This document shows positions 9,639-18,537 of a stretch of DNA of 64,000 nt, piece after piece. Each line of letters opens with the position of its first letter. Within the stretch, counting starts at the first letter, position 1. The notes beneath the pieces were generated by a model. It did no database searches. It was not told where the DNA came from and saw only the letters and a program-made list of their open reading frames with translations. Made by a program: the position numbers and the translations under genes. The DNA is taken from the IMG/VR virus record IMGVR_UViG_3300044993_000080, positions 1 to 64,000 of that record. One strand, written 5' to 3'. Source of the DNA: a virus.

Positions 9639-12600
9639 TTAGTTCCTCGACCTCGCAAGCCTGCCGCCGGGCTTGGCCTCATTCTGCACCCAGCGCTCCA
9701 GAAACTTGCCCATTTCCTGCTCAAGAGACTTGGACAATTCACGGCCCTGCTCGACACTCAAGTCTCCTGCGCCCCTACCTTCGTAAGGTATGGAGACCGT
9801 GACCTGTGGCGCAATGATAATGTTGCCCGCTGAGGCTTGTTGTTGGGGCAAACCCGACAAAACAACCGGGATGCGCCCACTCGGAACCGGAACGTAGGCC
9901 TCGGGGGTCGAGCCCTCACCGAACACCGCCACCTGCGGGCTTCTGGCGACACCGCCACGAGAATACTTGCGCAACGGCAGCTTGCCGTGCTCGGTCATCA
10001 CACCGCCGTCTTTGAAAAACGCACCTGCGATTGCGCCAAGGATGCCGCCGCCACTACTACCTAGTAGTGATTGCAGGAAGCCCACGAACCCTGACGCGGC
10101 TTCGCCTACACCGCCCTTGAATATATCAGCCGCCTCCACGGCCCCGGCGACTAGGGCCTCGGCTGGGTTATCGTTGGTTGCTGCACCCGGTTGCAAGAGC
10201 GATCCTAGACTACCTGTGTTTTGGATAATTACCGGGATCGCCCGATTAACCTGAAGGTAGCGATCAAGGATAGATGTCGGTTGTCCCGCTGCCTGCCCGC
10301 GCTGTCCGAACAGCCCGCCCAGTGCGTTGGTCGCTTGTCCTAGTATGCCGTTGACCCCGGCCCTGATGATGCCCCTGCTGATGCTCTGCACAAAGCCCCG
10401 AAATGATAACTTTCCGGTTTCGATAAACCCGGTGAGGCTGTCAGACAGCGATTGGAATGCGTCAGTGACGAAACCGCGTGCCTGATTGCGGAAGTTGCTC
10501 CACTCCTCCGAAAGGTCCATCAAGCCTTCTTGGATACCACCCAGCCAATCGCTCCGCGCGGCCAATTCGGCGGCTGCGGCTGCGTCCACTGCCTCGGCGT
10601 AAGCCCGCATCATCTCAACGCCCTGCGTAGTCGAATAGAGACCCTGTTCCTTTAGGTAGTTCTCGTATTCGAGCAGGCTGTTGATACGGTCACGCTGATG
10701 TTCCAGCACGCCGGACAAGCGGATTTCCATGTCTAGGTTGGTGAGCCGGTCCGCTAGATCGTTTCGCGCAGTAATTACCCCGCTAATGCGTTGCTGCTTA
10801 TCAAACTGCCGGATAAGCTCCTGCGTCTCTTCGCTGGCGATGTCCACGCCTTCCCGGCGCAACTTATTGATGAATTGCGCTCTTGCAATCGCCCGCTCTC
10901 GCAGTGCACCAATCCGACCCAGACCTGCCGCTTCATCTTCGTTCGTATTGATTGCGTCCTGCAATGCTGTGCGGGCCGTGTCGAGCGCTGTAAGTCGGCG
11001 AAGCTCGGCGGCCTGTCGGCGATATTCAGCAGTCTGAGTAGCGGTCAACTCGGTGTTGAGGCTGCGTGCTTTGTTCTCAAGTTCGATCAGGCCCTGCTCA
11101 TCTTGACGAGCGGTGCCCATGACTTTGAACAACCTAACCTGCTCGTTGTATGTCCGGGTCGTGTCGAACATGATGTCTAGTTCTTCAGTCCGACGCCGGA
11201 TGACCGATGCGGTTAGGCGCTCAACCTGCTCGGTTGACAGCCCCATTTTACGCAACGCGGCATCGCCCAGTGCGAGCGTCGAGTTGAGGAACCTCAACTG
11301 CTCATCGAACTCGCGCGCCTTTGCGATGAGCGGGTCATACGTGCTCTGAAGTTGCTTGAGTTTGTCAGCGGTTTCCTGTGCCCTCTCCGCTGCACCTCCA
11401 CTACCACTACCACCGCCAGTCGCCAAGGCGGGGTCGCCTGAACCGGGCCGGGCAATGCCACCCAGCGGGGTCTGCCGCGCGTTGGCAGTGCGCACGGCGG
11501 CGCGCTCCAAGATGCCGCTCACATAAGTCTGCTTAAACTGGTTCTGCGCGTTCTTGGCGAGGTCTTTACCGGTGCCGCTAATGCCTTTGACTGATAATCC
11601 TAGTTCTGCCGCACGCCCAAAATCGCCGGACAAGAGAGCAGCGCCCGCTGCCCCCACCTTGGCGATGTCGCCTAGGATATTGGCGATGATGATGCCAATA
11701 GACTGGCCAATAGTCAGGAATAGATTGATGACGTTATCCGCAAACGACACAAAGAAGGCAAGGCCGGTAGTCGTGGCGTCTTTAGTGTCCTTCTTTACGC
11801 CGCCGGTCATCCAACTCCAGTTCTCGGCGATCTGCTGGATGCTTTTCCCTATGCCCGCTGCAACAGTTGCAAATGTCTCGGTCACGATGTCGCCAAGCGC
11901 GATCTGTTTCCCAGCCAACTGCACAGTGCTGTCACTGAACACAATCATAAGCGCGATAAGCGTGCCCAGTGCTGTCAGTAAAGCACCAAACGGGTTCTTG
12001 GCCGCCGCCAGCGTCATGACCTTCATAGACGCAACCACTGACGCCGCCATACCCGCGAAACCACCCCTGACCGCGATGGCCGTGGCGATAGCTGTCAAGC
12101 GCAGCCGGATGAAGTTCGTGACAGTGAGCGCCAGCGCTACCTTCAGCACTGGTAGCAGGGCGATGAACGCCTTAAAGGAAACAATAGCTACGTCCATGGC
12201 GAGCTTGAGCCCCGTGCCGATGACCTGCACGATGTCCTTCAAGCCTTTGATGACTGCCGGGTCTCGCAGCAACAAACCCAAGTTTTGAATGGCCTGCGCG
12301 AAGCCTGCGGTGACGCCCGTGCTCTGCTCTATCTCGCCTACTGCAACGGTTGCAGCGGTGCGAAGCACAGTGAACGCCTGTCCAATGGTTACGGGGAACT
12401 GCGCAAACTCGGTTTCCAGCACGTCCTTCTGAGTGAGGATGGCCTGTATGACCGTCTCGGAGGTAATCTTTCCTTCTTGCCCCAGAATACGCAACTGACC
12501 TACGGTTGTGCCCATGCCCTCGGCGATGGCCTGCGCCAGTCGCGGGGTCTGTTCGAGCACTGACCGTAGTTCATCGCCGCGTAGCGTGCCGGACGCGAGA

Positions 12601-13493
12601 CCCTGCCCCAACTGAATGATGGCCGCGTTTGCGCTCTGCGCGCTAGCGCCGGAAACGGTGATGGCTTTGGCGACGAGTTCGGTCGCAACGAACGCATCTT
12701 CCTGCTCAATCCCAAGCTGCTGCGCCGCCTGCGACAAACGATAGTAGGTCGTGACGATGCCTTCTAGGCTCTGCCGGGTGTTGGTGGCGATGCCGACAAT
12801 GCGGTCGAACGTCTGTTTTTGCTGCTCAAGCCCGGTCGTGGTCAGTGACACGCGGGCGTAGAGGTTCTTGTATTCGTCCGAAAGTGAGGCGTAGGTGCGA
12901 ACGGCAAGCGCCGCTGCGCCAATGCCCGCAATAGAGCCAAGCCCTACGCCGCCACGTGCAAGCGCACCTGCTGCCGCCCCGGCCCCTGCGCTCACCCCGC
13001 TGCCCCCGGATCGGGGTGCGGCGCGCGCCATGCGCTCCAGCGCAGTCGTAGCCCGCAAGGCTGCCGTCGCAAGCCCCCTGAAACGACTACCCAGCTCCCC
13101 TGCCTCTGCTAGCGGTGATCCACGCCGACCTGCACCGCCCGCACGTCCGGCCCGGCTCCGGGCTATTCGATCAAGGTTCGTGGCCGCGCTCCGGGCTGCT
13201 CGGGCCAATATCGCAAGGTCTGTAGGGACGGAACCGCCGCGTCCACCTGCCCCGGCTGCGCCGCCTTGCCCGGCTGCGAGCCCACGCCCGGCCCCTGTGA
13301 CGGATCGAAGGGCGCGCGCTGTTTCCGTCGCTTTCTTGCGCAAGCGCTCCAGCGCCATCTCCTGAGCGCGGATGCCTTTGGTGCCCGCTTGGCCAGCCTG
13401 CCCTACACCCCGCAAGTCGCCCTTGATCTGGGTAAGCGCGGCCTTGGCTTGGTTTCGAACCTTGATGACGAAGAGCAGGTCTTTGTTCTTCAC
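9639..13493 (-). CDS. H: Tail tape measure protein
   Basis: 1284 aa. A basic, Ala/Gly/Arg-rich N-terminus is followed by a tape-measure core at about residues 185-400, hydrophobic helices at about 430-560 and long coiled-coil-rich stretches at about 680-960. At roughly 0.15 nm per residue the length implies a tail near 190 nm. The GTG start overlaps the T-frame stop (GTGA). Two near copies of the genome palindrome (10182, 12342) fall inside. The call rests on size, composition and position. Confidence 0.94.
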   Translation of the reverse strand: MKNKDLLFVIKVRNQAKAALTQIKGDLRGVGQAGQAGTKGIRAQEMALERLRKKATETARALRSVTGAGRGLAAGQGGAAGAGGRGGSVPTDLAILARAARSAATNLDRIARSRAGRAGGAGRRGSPLAEAGELGSRFRGLATAALRATTALERMARAAPRSGGSGVSAGAGAAAGALARGGVGLGSIAGIGAAALAVRTYASLSDEYKNLYARVSLTTTGLEQQKQTFDRIVGIATNTRQSLEGIVTTYYRLSQAAQQLGIEQEDAFVATELVAKAITVSGASAQSANAAIIQLGQGLASGTLRGDELRSVLEQTPRLAQAIAEGMGTTVGQLRILGQEGKITSETVIQAILTQKDVLETEFAQFPVTIGQAFTVLRTAATVAVGEIEQSTGVTAGFAQAIQNLGLLLRDPAVIKGLKDIVQVIGTGLKLAMDVAIVSFKAFIALLPVLKVALALTVTNFIRLRLTAIATAIAVRGGFAGMAASVVASMKVMTLAAAKNPFGALLTALGTLIALMIVFSDSTVQLAGKQIALGDIVTETFATVAAGIGKSIQQIAENWSWMTGGVKKDTKDATTTGLAFFVSFADNVINLFLTIGQSIGIIIANILGDIAKVGAAGAALLSGDFGRAAELGLSVKGISGTGKDLAKNAQNQFKQTYVSGILERAAVRTANARQTPLGGIARPGSGDPALATGGGSGSGGAAERAQETADKLKQLQSTYDPLIAKAREFDEQLRFLNSTLALGDAALRKMGLSTEQVERLTASVIRRRTEELDIMFDTTRTYNEQVRLFKVMGTARQDEQGLIELENKARSLNTELTATQTAEYRRQAAELRRLTALDTARTALQDAINTNEDEAAGLGRIGALRERAIARAQFINKLRREGVDIASEETQELIRQFDKQQRISGVITARNDLADRLTNLDMEIRLSGVLEHQRDRINSLLEYENYLKEQGLYSTTQGVEMMRAYAEAVDAAAAAELAARSDWLGGIQEGLMDLSEEWSNFRNQARGFVTDAFQSLSDSLTGFIETGKLSFRGFVQSISRGIIRAGVNGILGQATNALGGLFGQRGQAAGQPTSILDRYLQVNRAIPVIIQNTGSLGSLLQPGAATNDNPAEALVAGAVEAADIFKGGVGEAASGFVGFLQSLLGSSGGGILGAIAGAFFKDGGVMTEHGKLPLRKYSRGGVARSPQVAVFGEGSTPEAYVPVPSGRIPVVLSGLPQQQASAGNIIIAPQVTVSIPYEGRGAGDLSVEQGRELSKSLEQEMGKFLERWVQNEAKPGGRLARSRN

Positions 13494-13912
13494 CGCGCTG
13501 GCCTCTTTGGTGTCAGACGCGCGCCGCCCCTTGGATTACGCTCGTCCGTTGCGTTCTTCCGGCGCTCCTTCTCAAGCTCTTCCTGCTGGTGATGCTCTAC
13601 GGTGCTAATCGCCCCGTCGATCACCCGGAACATGGTCATCATATGCCCGGATTGATCCAGCAAGCCGCCCGCTTCGGGTAGTCGCCCTCCTTTGTAGTTG
13701 GCGTAATACCACAGTAGCTCGGAAACACCAGCCTCGTCTTCGTTGCCGGGCATGAACAGGCGCTTGGGGCACCTCGTGAGAGGCACCCCTTCGATTTCAT
13801 ACTTCTGCTTGGTGGGCTCCTCGCAACCCCACGCTACTTTGTTTCGCGCGGTGCAGGCTAGACAGTCTCGCTCTGGTAAGAGGTGGGTTGCGAGAATTGC
13901 GAGCCGGAGCCG
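13490..13912 (-). CDS. T: Tail assembly chaperone T extension, made as a G-T frameshift fusion
   Basis: This frame continues the upstream G gene after a -1 shift at the GGGAAAC heptamer (13912-13918). It adds about 140 aa, including a helical segment and a basic C-terminus. There is no convincing independent start. The stop overlaps the tape-measure GTG. Many long-tailed phages make both G and G-T from such a site, and both chaperone the tape measure. Its frame, position and slippery site all fit the lambda arrangement. Confidence 0.85.
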   Translation of the reverse strand, partial: RLRLAILATHLLPERDCLACTARNKVAWGCEEPTKQKYEIEGVPLTRCPKRLFMPGNEDEAGVSELLWYYANYKGGRLPEAGGLLDQSGHMMTMFRVIDGAISTVEHHQQEELEKERRKNATDERNPRGGARLTPKRPAR

Positions 13913-14364
13913 TTTCCCTCTTCTACGGTGGGCTGCTGACCTGTCATGATGATTTCCGCCAATTCGGCAATCACGATGTCCGGGATCAGGCCCATCGTTT
14001 CGTTGGTGACAATGTCGTAACTCTTGCCGCCGATGTTGCGCTTGCCGGTCTGCCACTTGACCTTCCGGGTGCACTCGGCGTCGAGATAGAAGTCCTCGGG
14101 CTCTTCAAGAGCCAGCGAACACACGTCGAAGTTGAACTGGTTCTGGCTGACGTGCGTGGTGATTTCCTCTTCCGGCTTTGACGGGTCGATACCGATCTTG
14201 GTCGTCTTGTCCTTCAGCAACCCCAGCACGCGGCTGTCGAGCACCTTCCACTTCCACTTGGTGGGCTTGTAGGTGTCATGGCCGGGCTCGCCTTCCTTGG
14301 GGCGAACGTCGAACTTGGAAACGTGGGTGAAGGTCTGGCCGACCTGAAGTGCGCGAATAGCCAT
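13858..14364 (-). CDS. G: Tail assembly chaperone, lambda gpG-like
   Basis: 168 aa from ATG 14364; a GTG two codons earlier (14370) lies nearer the AGGAG site. It is an acidic/basic mixed soluble protein with no membrane segment, directly before the tape measure and after the tail tube gene. The reading frame ends at 13858, about 50 nt past a canonical slippery heptamer. A fraction of ribosomes would shift to make the longer G-T product. Homology is inferred from layout rather than motif. Confidence 0.82.
   Translation of the reverse strand: MAIRALQVGQTFTHVSKFDVRPKEGEPGHDTYKPTKWKWKVLDSRVLGLLKDKTTKIGIDPSKPEEEITTHVSQNQFNFDVCSLALEEPEDFYLDAECTRKVKWQTGKRNIGGKSYDIVTNETMGLIPDIVIAELAEIIMTGQQPTVEEGNGSGSQFSQPTSYQSETV
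13912..13918 (-). promoter_or_regulatory. -1 ribosomal frameshift site GGGAAAC
   Basis: In the zero frame the minus strand reads G GGA AAC, a textbook X XXY YYZ heptamer. Lambda uses GGGAAAG at the same point. Slipping back one base joins the G frame to the T frame. Confidence 0.88.
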
Positions 14365-14396
14365 AGTCACTGTGCTCCTGTAATGGTGCTCGTTCC

Positions 14397-14410
14397 TGCA
14401 ACCGGGTGCA
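14397..14410. repeat. Near-palindrome TGCAACCGGGTGCA
   Basis: One mismatch to the 14-bp palindrome, in the gap between the small gene at 14427 and the G gene. With its flanks it can form a CCTGCA/TGCAGG stem. Confidence 0.45.
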
Positions 14411-14426
14411 GGGGCCCATCTCTACA

Positions 14427-14627
14427 TCATCTCTTGCAGGTAAGGGAAGGGTGCTTGTTAGCGACAAAGCGCTCAATCCACGTTCCGGCGTATTGATCCC
14501 GGACGGCCTCAGCGGCTGCGAGGGTCAGTTTTACGTCGAGCACTTCGACGTTAGGTTTGTCGCCGCCACGATGAAAAACACGGCGCAACACCACATACGT
14601 CTTCATTTCGAGCTTCGAGCTGCTCAC
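14427..14627 (-). CDS. Small hypothetical protein between tail tube and chaperone genes
   Basis: 66 aa from GTG 14627; an in-frame ATG at 14606 is an alternative. The product reads as a compact basic mixed alpha/beta protein (KTYVVLRRVFHRGG...). It fills the gap between the major tail protein and the G gene in the same direction. No family was recognised. The ribosome site (AAGGCT) is weak. Composition favours a real gene, but its role is unknown. Confidence 0.55.
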   Translation of the reverse strand: MSSSKLEMKTYVVLRRVFHRGGDKPNVEVLDVKLTLAAAEAVRDQYAGTWIERFVANKHPSLTCKR

Positions 14628-14714
14628 AGCCTTGTTCCCGTCCGATCCTGCGCCATATTACGCTACTATAACGCAACGTGGCACCGGTTCCTTTGCGGCG
14701 TTCCGCCCGGCGCG

Positions 14715-16016
14715 TCAGCAGAAAACGATAATCATCTCGTCGTTGCCGTTGATACGCTTCAGCATCGCCGACTTTTCGTAGGTCAGCAATCCGTTGCGGT
14801 CGCCGAACGACTGTTCGCTGGTCTGCGCTTTGCCACCGAAAAAGACCACTTGGTTGCCTACTTCGGTGCCCACACGGGTGATGAACGTCTTCGACTTCGC
14901 GCCAAGGAACTCGGCCCAAAACGGATGGTCGCTTTCGTGGGTCGCTTCCGGGTTGAAGCCGATAACCGGTGCGCGGCCCGCGATGCGCGAACCGAAATAG
15001 CCTTGTCGGTGGTTGACGCTCGGGCGGACCTGAATGTCGTTTGCCTGATCGAACGTCCACTGCTCGATCATCAGGTTGCGATTACCGCCCCACGTCAGTG
15101 TGGACAGTTCCACCTGCGAGGGAAGCGGCAAGTCACCGAAGTCCGCCACGGGGTCCGCCGCGTCCACCGGGTCCACGAAAGTGGTAGTGAAGTTGAATGT
15201 GACACGGGCAATATCGCCCGCCGGTGCCGTGATCTGGAATGTGCCAAGACCGGCGTTGCCTTCCATCTTGATCCCGTCGCGGAAAAGCTCCAGCGAAGCT
15301 GTCTTGAAGTCGCTGCTGACCGGCATGAGCTTGAGGCCCACGGGGAAAACTGCGACATACCAGCGCTGGCCCACGGTGAGCGAACCCGCCCACGTCATGG
15401 TAATAGACCCGCCCTTGGCCCCCAGTGCGATCTCGGTCACGCCGCTCTCGACACCTCCCTGCTCGGCGGGAGCGGCGATGTAGTCCCCATGAGCGGCGTC
15501 CTCGTCCTTGCTGTTCGACGTGACGGTGACGCCTGCGACCGTGGACGCACCTGCCGTGGTGACGGTAATGGTGTAAAGCACCGGGGCGGCGACTGTCGTG
15601 GCGTCGCCCGTGTTGGCGAAGGCGACGCGCGGTGAAGTCTTCGGGTTGTCCGGGTCCGGGATGACCGGCGACTGATTGTTGGTGCCGTCCATCTGGGTGA
15701 GCGCGTAGCCACACGCCCTGAACAACTTTGACAGGATCGGCTCGTCAGCGCTGAGGCCGGATTGTGCTCGCCCGTTCGACCGCACTTCTGTGGTGAAACT
15801 GAAGCCCGCTACCACTCGACCAATGAGGCTCTCGAAAGGCGAGAGATCGCCGGACACGTAGTCGCGCTCACGAAGCGAAGGATCGACCGTGAACTCCGGC
15901 TCCTGCACTTCGATTGCATCGTCTTCATCGAGGCCCGGATTGACGCCGACGGTGTTTTCGATCCCGAAAAGCAAAGTTGCCTTCTTCGTCAGAAGCCCGC
16001 CCAATTCACCCGCCAT
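14715..16016 (-). CDS. Major tail tube protein
   Basis: 433 aa. It has Gly/Thr/Asp-rich beta structure and an N-terminal GELGGLLTKKATLLFGIE segment like many phage tail tube subunits. Its place between the tail terminator candidate and the chaperone pair is that of lambda gpV. It is longer than gpV, with a central Ig-like or insertion domain at about residues 140-215. Its own promoter (16082-16110) and a good AGAAGGGGA ribosome site suggest high expression. Confidence 0.85.
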   Translation of the reverse strand: MAGELGGLLTKKATLLFGIENTVGVNPGLDEDDAIEVQEPEFTVDPSLRERDYVSGDLSPFESLIGRVVAGFSFTTEVRSNGRAQSGLSADEPILSKLFRACGYALTQMDGTNNQSPVIPDPDNPKTSPRVAFANTGDATTVAAPVLYTITVTTAGASTVAGVTVTSNSKDEDAAHGDYIAAPAEQGGVESGVTEIALGAKGGSITMTWAGSLTVGQRWYVAVFPVGLKLMPVSSDFKTASLELFRDGIKMEGNAGLGTFQITAPAGDIARVTFNFTTTFVDPVDAADPVADFGDLPLPSQVELSTLTWGGNRNLMIEQWTFDQANDIQVRPSVNHRQGYFGSRIAGRAPVIGFNPEATHESDHPFWAEFLGAKSKTFITRVGTEVGNQVVFFGGKAQTSEQSFGDRNGLLTYEKSAMLKRINGNDEMIIVFC

Positions 16017-16081
16017 GGTATTTCCCCTTCTCTAAGGTTAGCCGCCCTTCGCGGGCAAATCGACCCAAGCACGTGAGCGGC

Positions 16082-16110
16082 GTTATCGTGGATCACTCAG
16101 TAACTGTCAA
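16082..16110 (-). promoter_or_regulatory. Promoter TTGACA-17-GATAAC before the tail tube gene
   Basis: -35 at 16105-16110 and -10 at 16082-16087 with a 17-nt spacer. The leader contains a small GCCC/GGGC hairpin. Confidence 0.5.
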
Positions 16111-16122
16111 GTTCGCAACACG

Positions 16123-16635
16123 CTACCGGGCGAACGGATTGTTCGGCTTGGTGCGGTATTGCACTTCAATAATAAGCACACCCGCCGCTACGCTCGGCTT
16201 TTCGGACCCGACGTCCAGTTCGGAGCCCCGCTCAGTCGTCTGAAGCGCCAGCTTGTAGGCGGGTGCCGGTGGGTCCGCGTAAATGTCGCTACACTGAATG
16301 TCGAGCCCCGCAACCCGTTGCACTTCGCCAAGGACGGCGTTGAGGAGCGCCCCCACATCGTCCGTCTCTGCGTCACTGATCTTGACGTGGAACTCGAACA
16401 CGACGTTGAGGTAACGCAAGTCGTGTCCGATTTTTGGTTCGACCTTCTCGCTAGTGTCGTAGATACCCAGCGCGTAGCCCATCAATTGCTGTTGCTTTGT
16501 CAATGGCTTTCGGGACACGACATCCCACGTGATGAGCGCACCGTCCTGTCCGGCGATCTGCGACAGGTAGCGCCTCTCGAAGTGATTGACGATCCGCTCC
16601 CGGAAAGTCTTCTGTGATAGCAGTAAGTCCGGCAT
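16123..16635 (-). CDS. Tail terminator / minor tail protein, gpU-like position
   Basis: 170 aa alpha/beta protein. The pattern of an N-terminal helix (TFRERIVNHFERRY), a central strand set (DLRYLNVVFEFHVKIS) and a late LIIEVQYRT strand resembles tail-terminator proteins. It lies between the gp10-like and tail-tube genes, as gpU does between Z and V in lambda. A one-mismatch palindrome (16309-16322) is read in the gene as V-Q-R-V-A. Family assignment is by fold impression and synteny. Confidence 0.65.
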   Translation of the reverse strand: MPDLLLSQKTFRERIVNHFERRYLSQIAGQDGALITWDVVSRKPLTKQQQLMGYALGIYDTSEKVEPKIGHDLRYLNVVFEFHVKISDAETDDVGALLNAVLGEVQRVAGLDIQCSDIYADPPAPAYKLALQTTERGSELDVGSEKPSVAAGVLIIEVQYRTKPNNPFAR

Positions 16636-16642
16636 AGCGCCC

Positions 16643-17290
16643 TCACAAGTTCGCGTCGATGATGTCAGACATCTCTTCGAGTAGCTTGCTCTCGAAGTAG
16701 GACATCTCGGTCATCAGGGTTGGCTCCATCCTAAGTCGTGGCTTGATATAAACGCTCGACTTCAGAATGTAGAGAGGGGTCAATTCACGTGCCGATGGCA
16801 GCTTGCGGAAAATGATGAGGTTGCCGCGCCGTGACCGCTTCACGAACGTGTTGTCCCAGTCGCGGGCTCGGCGACGCAAGGGCACGCCCCTTGGATCAAG
16901 CGCGGCTGGCAACGGGATAGTGAGATACTGCGCGCGGGTGGCCCGGATAGTGCCACCCTCCTCGTGGAATGACAACGTGCCACCACTGATTTCCCCGACT
17001 GCTATCAGGTTGCCGTTGGCCGCTGCTACCTTGATGCTATCCGCGATAGAGCGAAGCCCACTACCTGACCGGCGCTGGAGTTTGTCACTGGGGTTGACGA
17101 CACGACCATTCCAACCGTTCCCGTGCATCTTCACTAGTTCTGCACTGACCTTCTCCAGCGACTGGAGCAAGAGCGGGCTGACCCGGACGACTGCCTTGTC
17201 GAACCCCGCTTCAAGGTCCGTGGCGAGCGCGGCAAAACCGGCTGCTACGTCACGATAGAGCGTGCCACTGATCCTGACCTCTACTGCCAT
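16643..17290 (-). CDS. Tail completion protein, HK97 gp10-like / lambda gpZ-like
   Basis: 215 aa. An N-terminal long helix with a central RRSGSGLRSIADSIKV segment and a Gly-rich turn is typical of the HK97 gp10 / gpZ family, which completes the tail end that joins the head. It is followed by a basic segment (about 140-165). The stop lies 7 nt before the next ATG, and the start overlaps the connector stop (ATGA type). No catalytic role is expected. Confidence 0.72.
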   Translation of the reverse strand: MAVEVRISGTLYRDVAAGFAALATDLEAGFDKAVVRVSPLLLQSLEKVSAELVKMHGNGWNGRVVNPSDKLQRRSGSGLRSIADSIKVAAANGNLIAVGEISGGTLSFHEEGGTIRATRAQYLTIPLPAALDPRGVPLRRRARDWDNTFVKRSRRGNLIIFRKLPSARELTPLYILKSSVYIKPRLRMEPTLMTEMSYFESKLLEEMSDIIDANL

Positions 17291-18021
17291 CAGCCCTTCC
17301 CAGTGCGCACGCGCTTGAGGCTGGCGACAATACTCGCCGCTTCCGGGGTAAGCCCGCCCCGCGCCATGAACGGTGCCGAATGCACGCGGTCCTTGCCGGA
17401 CACAGTGCGTTCACTGTCCATGCCCACGTTGTCCGCGCGCAGCTTAACATTCAGGAACTGGGTTTGGATCAGGGCCGCCGTCTTGAGGTAACTCGGAGCC
17501 GCGCCGGATAGGGTGCCGTCAGCTTCCGGGTAGCCTGCCGTGTAGCGGACTTTGATCCCGCGCAGGCGATACCGCGTCGAGACGTAGAGCACCACTGCAT
17601 CGTTCTCGTAGTCGATCCCGTAATGATCGTCCCGGCGCAACAGGTCGCGGTCGCTATGCCCGTCCTGCCCGGCGGGGTTGGGGTCATACCAGACATCAAA
17701 ATCGGCGTCCGGGTCGATGTTGACGCCTGCCAAGTAGATGATCTGCGGGTTGACGATGCTGCGCAGCCCCTGATCGTTGGTGTAGCGCCCACCGTTGAAG
17801 TCTCCCGCGCCGCCCAAGTCGTAGTCGATGCGCGTGTTGTCACGTGACGTAAAGAACTCGACATGCTCTTGGCGGGTCAGGAACCGGCCAGTGGCCTGCT
17901 CGATCTGGGTGGTGGCGAGCTTGGCCAGCGCGGTGTAGCGCGCGTCCAGCTTAGTGACCTCGGGCCGGACATCGAAGAACTCTTTGACTTCTTCTAGAGT
18001 GACCAGCGGGTAGCTCTCCAT
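17290..18021 (-). CDS. Head-tail connector protein, gp6-like
   Basis: 243 aa. The N-terminus (VTLEEVKEFF...LAKLATTQIEQATGR) is a helical pair like the HK97 gp6 / gp15-type adaptor ring that docks under the portal. A beta insertion and a late helix (SYLKTAALIQTQF) follow. It is the first gene after promoter 18071-18099 and precedes the gp10-like gene, as in HK97-type gene orders. The AGGAG ribosome site fixes the ATG at 18021. Confidence 0.72.
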   Translation of the reverse strand: MESYPLVTLEEVKEFFDVRPEVTKLDARYTALAKLATTQIEQATGRFLTRQEHVEFFTSRDNTRIDYDLGGAGDFNGGRYTNDQGLRSIVNPQIIYLAGVNIDPDADFDVWYDPNPAGQDGHSDRDLLRRDDHYGIDYENDAVVLYVSTRYRLRGIKVRYTAGYPEADGTLSGAAPSYLKTAALIQTQFLNVKLRADNVGMDSERTVSGKDRVHSAPFMARGGLTPEAASIVASLKRVRTGKG

Positions 18022-18040
18022 GGCGTGCTCCTGATAGCAT

Positions 18041-18072
18041 AAGGGCCGAAACGGTGATCCCGCCCGGCCCTT
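18041..18072 (-). terminator. Hairpin after the 18096 gene, in the connector leader
   Basis: Eight-bp stem AAGGGCCG/CGGCCCTT with a 16-nt loop and no clear T tract. It overlaps the start of the transcript from promoter 18071-18099, so it may be a weak terminator or a leader structure. Confidence 0.4.
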
Positions 18073-18099
18073 AATCTACCGTATTCGGTATCGGGTCAA
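18071..18099 (-). promoter_or_regulatory. Promoter TTGACC-17-GATTAA before the connector gene
   Basis: -35 at 18094-18099 and -10 at 18071-18076. The TGA stop of the upstream gene is part of the -35 element. Confidence 0.45.
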
Positions 18100-18419
18100 G
18101 ACTTGTGGACCTTGACCGCTGCGCCGGAGCGGCTGCGTTCGCGCGGCTCGACCTTTGATGCAGGCTCCCCTGCCTTGCGGAAAATGAACTTGCAACGCGG
18201 CTCGTATTCTTCCTCGCCGTCTTCGTCGATTGTGCCGGTTCGGACCATCTGAACCGCCTTCCGTTCGAGACGTGTCTTGGTGCTCTCATCTACGGGTGTT
18301 TCGACACCCCGGACAAAGTGCATCGGCTTGTCTGTGCCCAGTGTGTAGGACCGCCCTCGCGTGAGGGTGGCGATCCAAGGCAGGGTTTCTTCGATATGGG
18401 TTTCGGCGGCTTGGCCCAT
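18096..18419 (-). CDS. Hypothetical small protein downstream of the capsid gene
   Basis: 107 aa. The N-terminal half is beta-like, followed by a charged TIDEDGEEEYE loop and a basic, Ser/Arg/Lys-rich end containing RERSRSG. An AAGGAG site 8 nt upstream sets the ATG. Position between the capsid and connector genes suggests a virion or head-completion role, but no family was recognised. Its stop codon is embedded in the next promoter's -35. Confidence 0.7.
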   Translation of the reverse strand: MGQAAETHIEETLPWIATLTRGRSYTLGTDKPMHFVRGVETPVDESTKTRLERKAVQMVRTGTIDEDGEEEYEPRCKFIFRKAGEPASKVEPRERSRSGAAVKVHKS

Positions 18420-18473
18420 CGGTATTGCTCCTTGCTGCGGTTATGCTGCGGATACTGGTCTTGTATGCGAACA

Positions 18474-18513
18474 GGGCGGGGCTTGCAACCCGTTGCAGGT
18501 GCAAACCCCGCCC
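18474..18513 (-). terminator. GC-rich hairpin enclosing a palindrome after the capsid gene
   Basis: GGGCGGGG (18474-18481) pairs with CCCCGCCC (18506-18513), and the TTGCA/TGCAA sequences just inside extend the stem. The loop side holds a perfect 14-bp palindrome. There is no T tract, so it may stabilise the capsid mRNA end rather than terminate. Confidence 0.45.
18484..18497. repeat. 14-bp palindrome, centre CC
   Basis: Perfect copy in the gap between the capsid gene stop and the start of the next gene, nested in a larger hairpin. Confidence 0.75.
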
Positions 18514-18537
18514 CAATCACCAGCGGGTGTCTGGTGC

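Noticed and set aside
14406-15635. Plus-strand 409-codon frame
   Set aside because: Antisense shadow of the tail tube gene; Arg/His/Val-rich composition typical of GC-rich artefacts.
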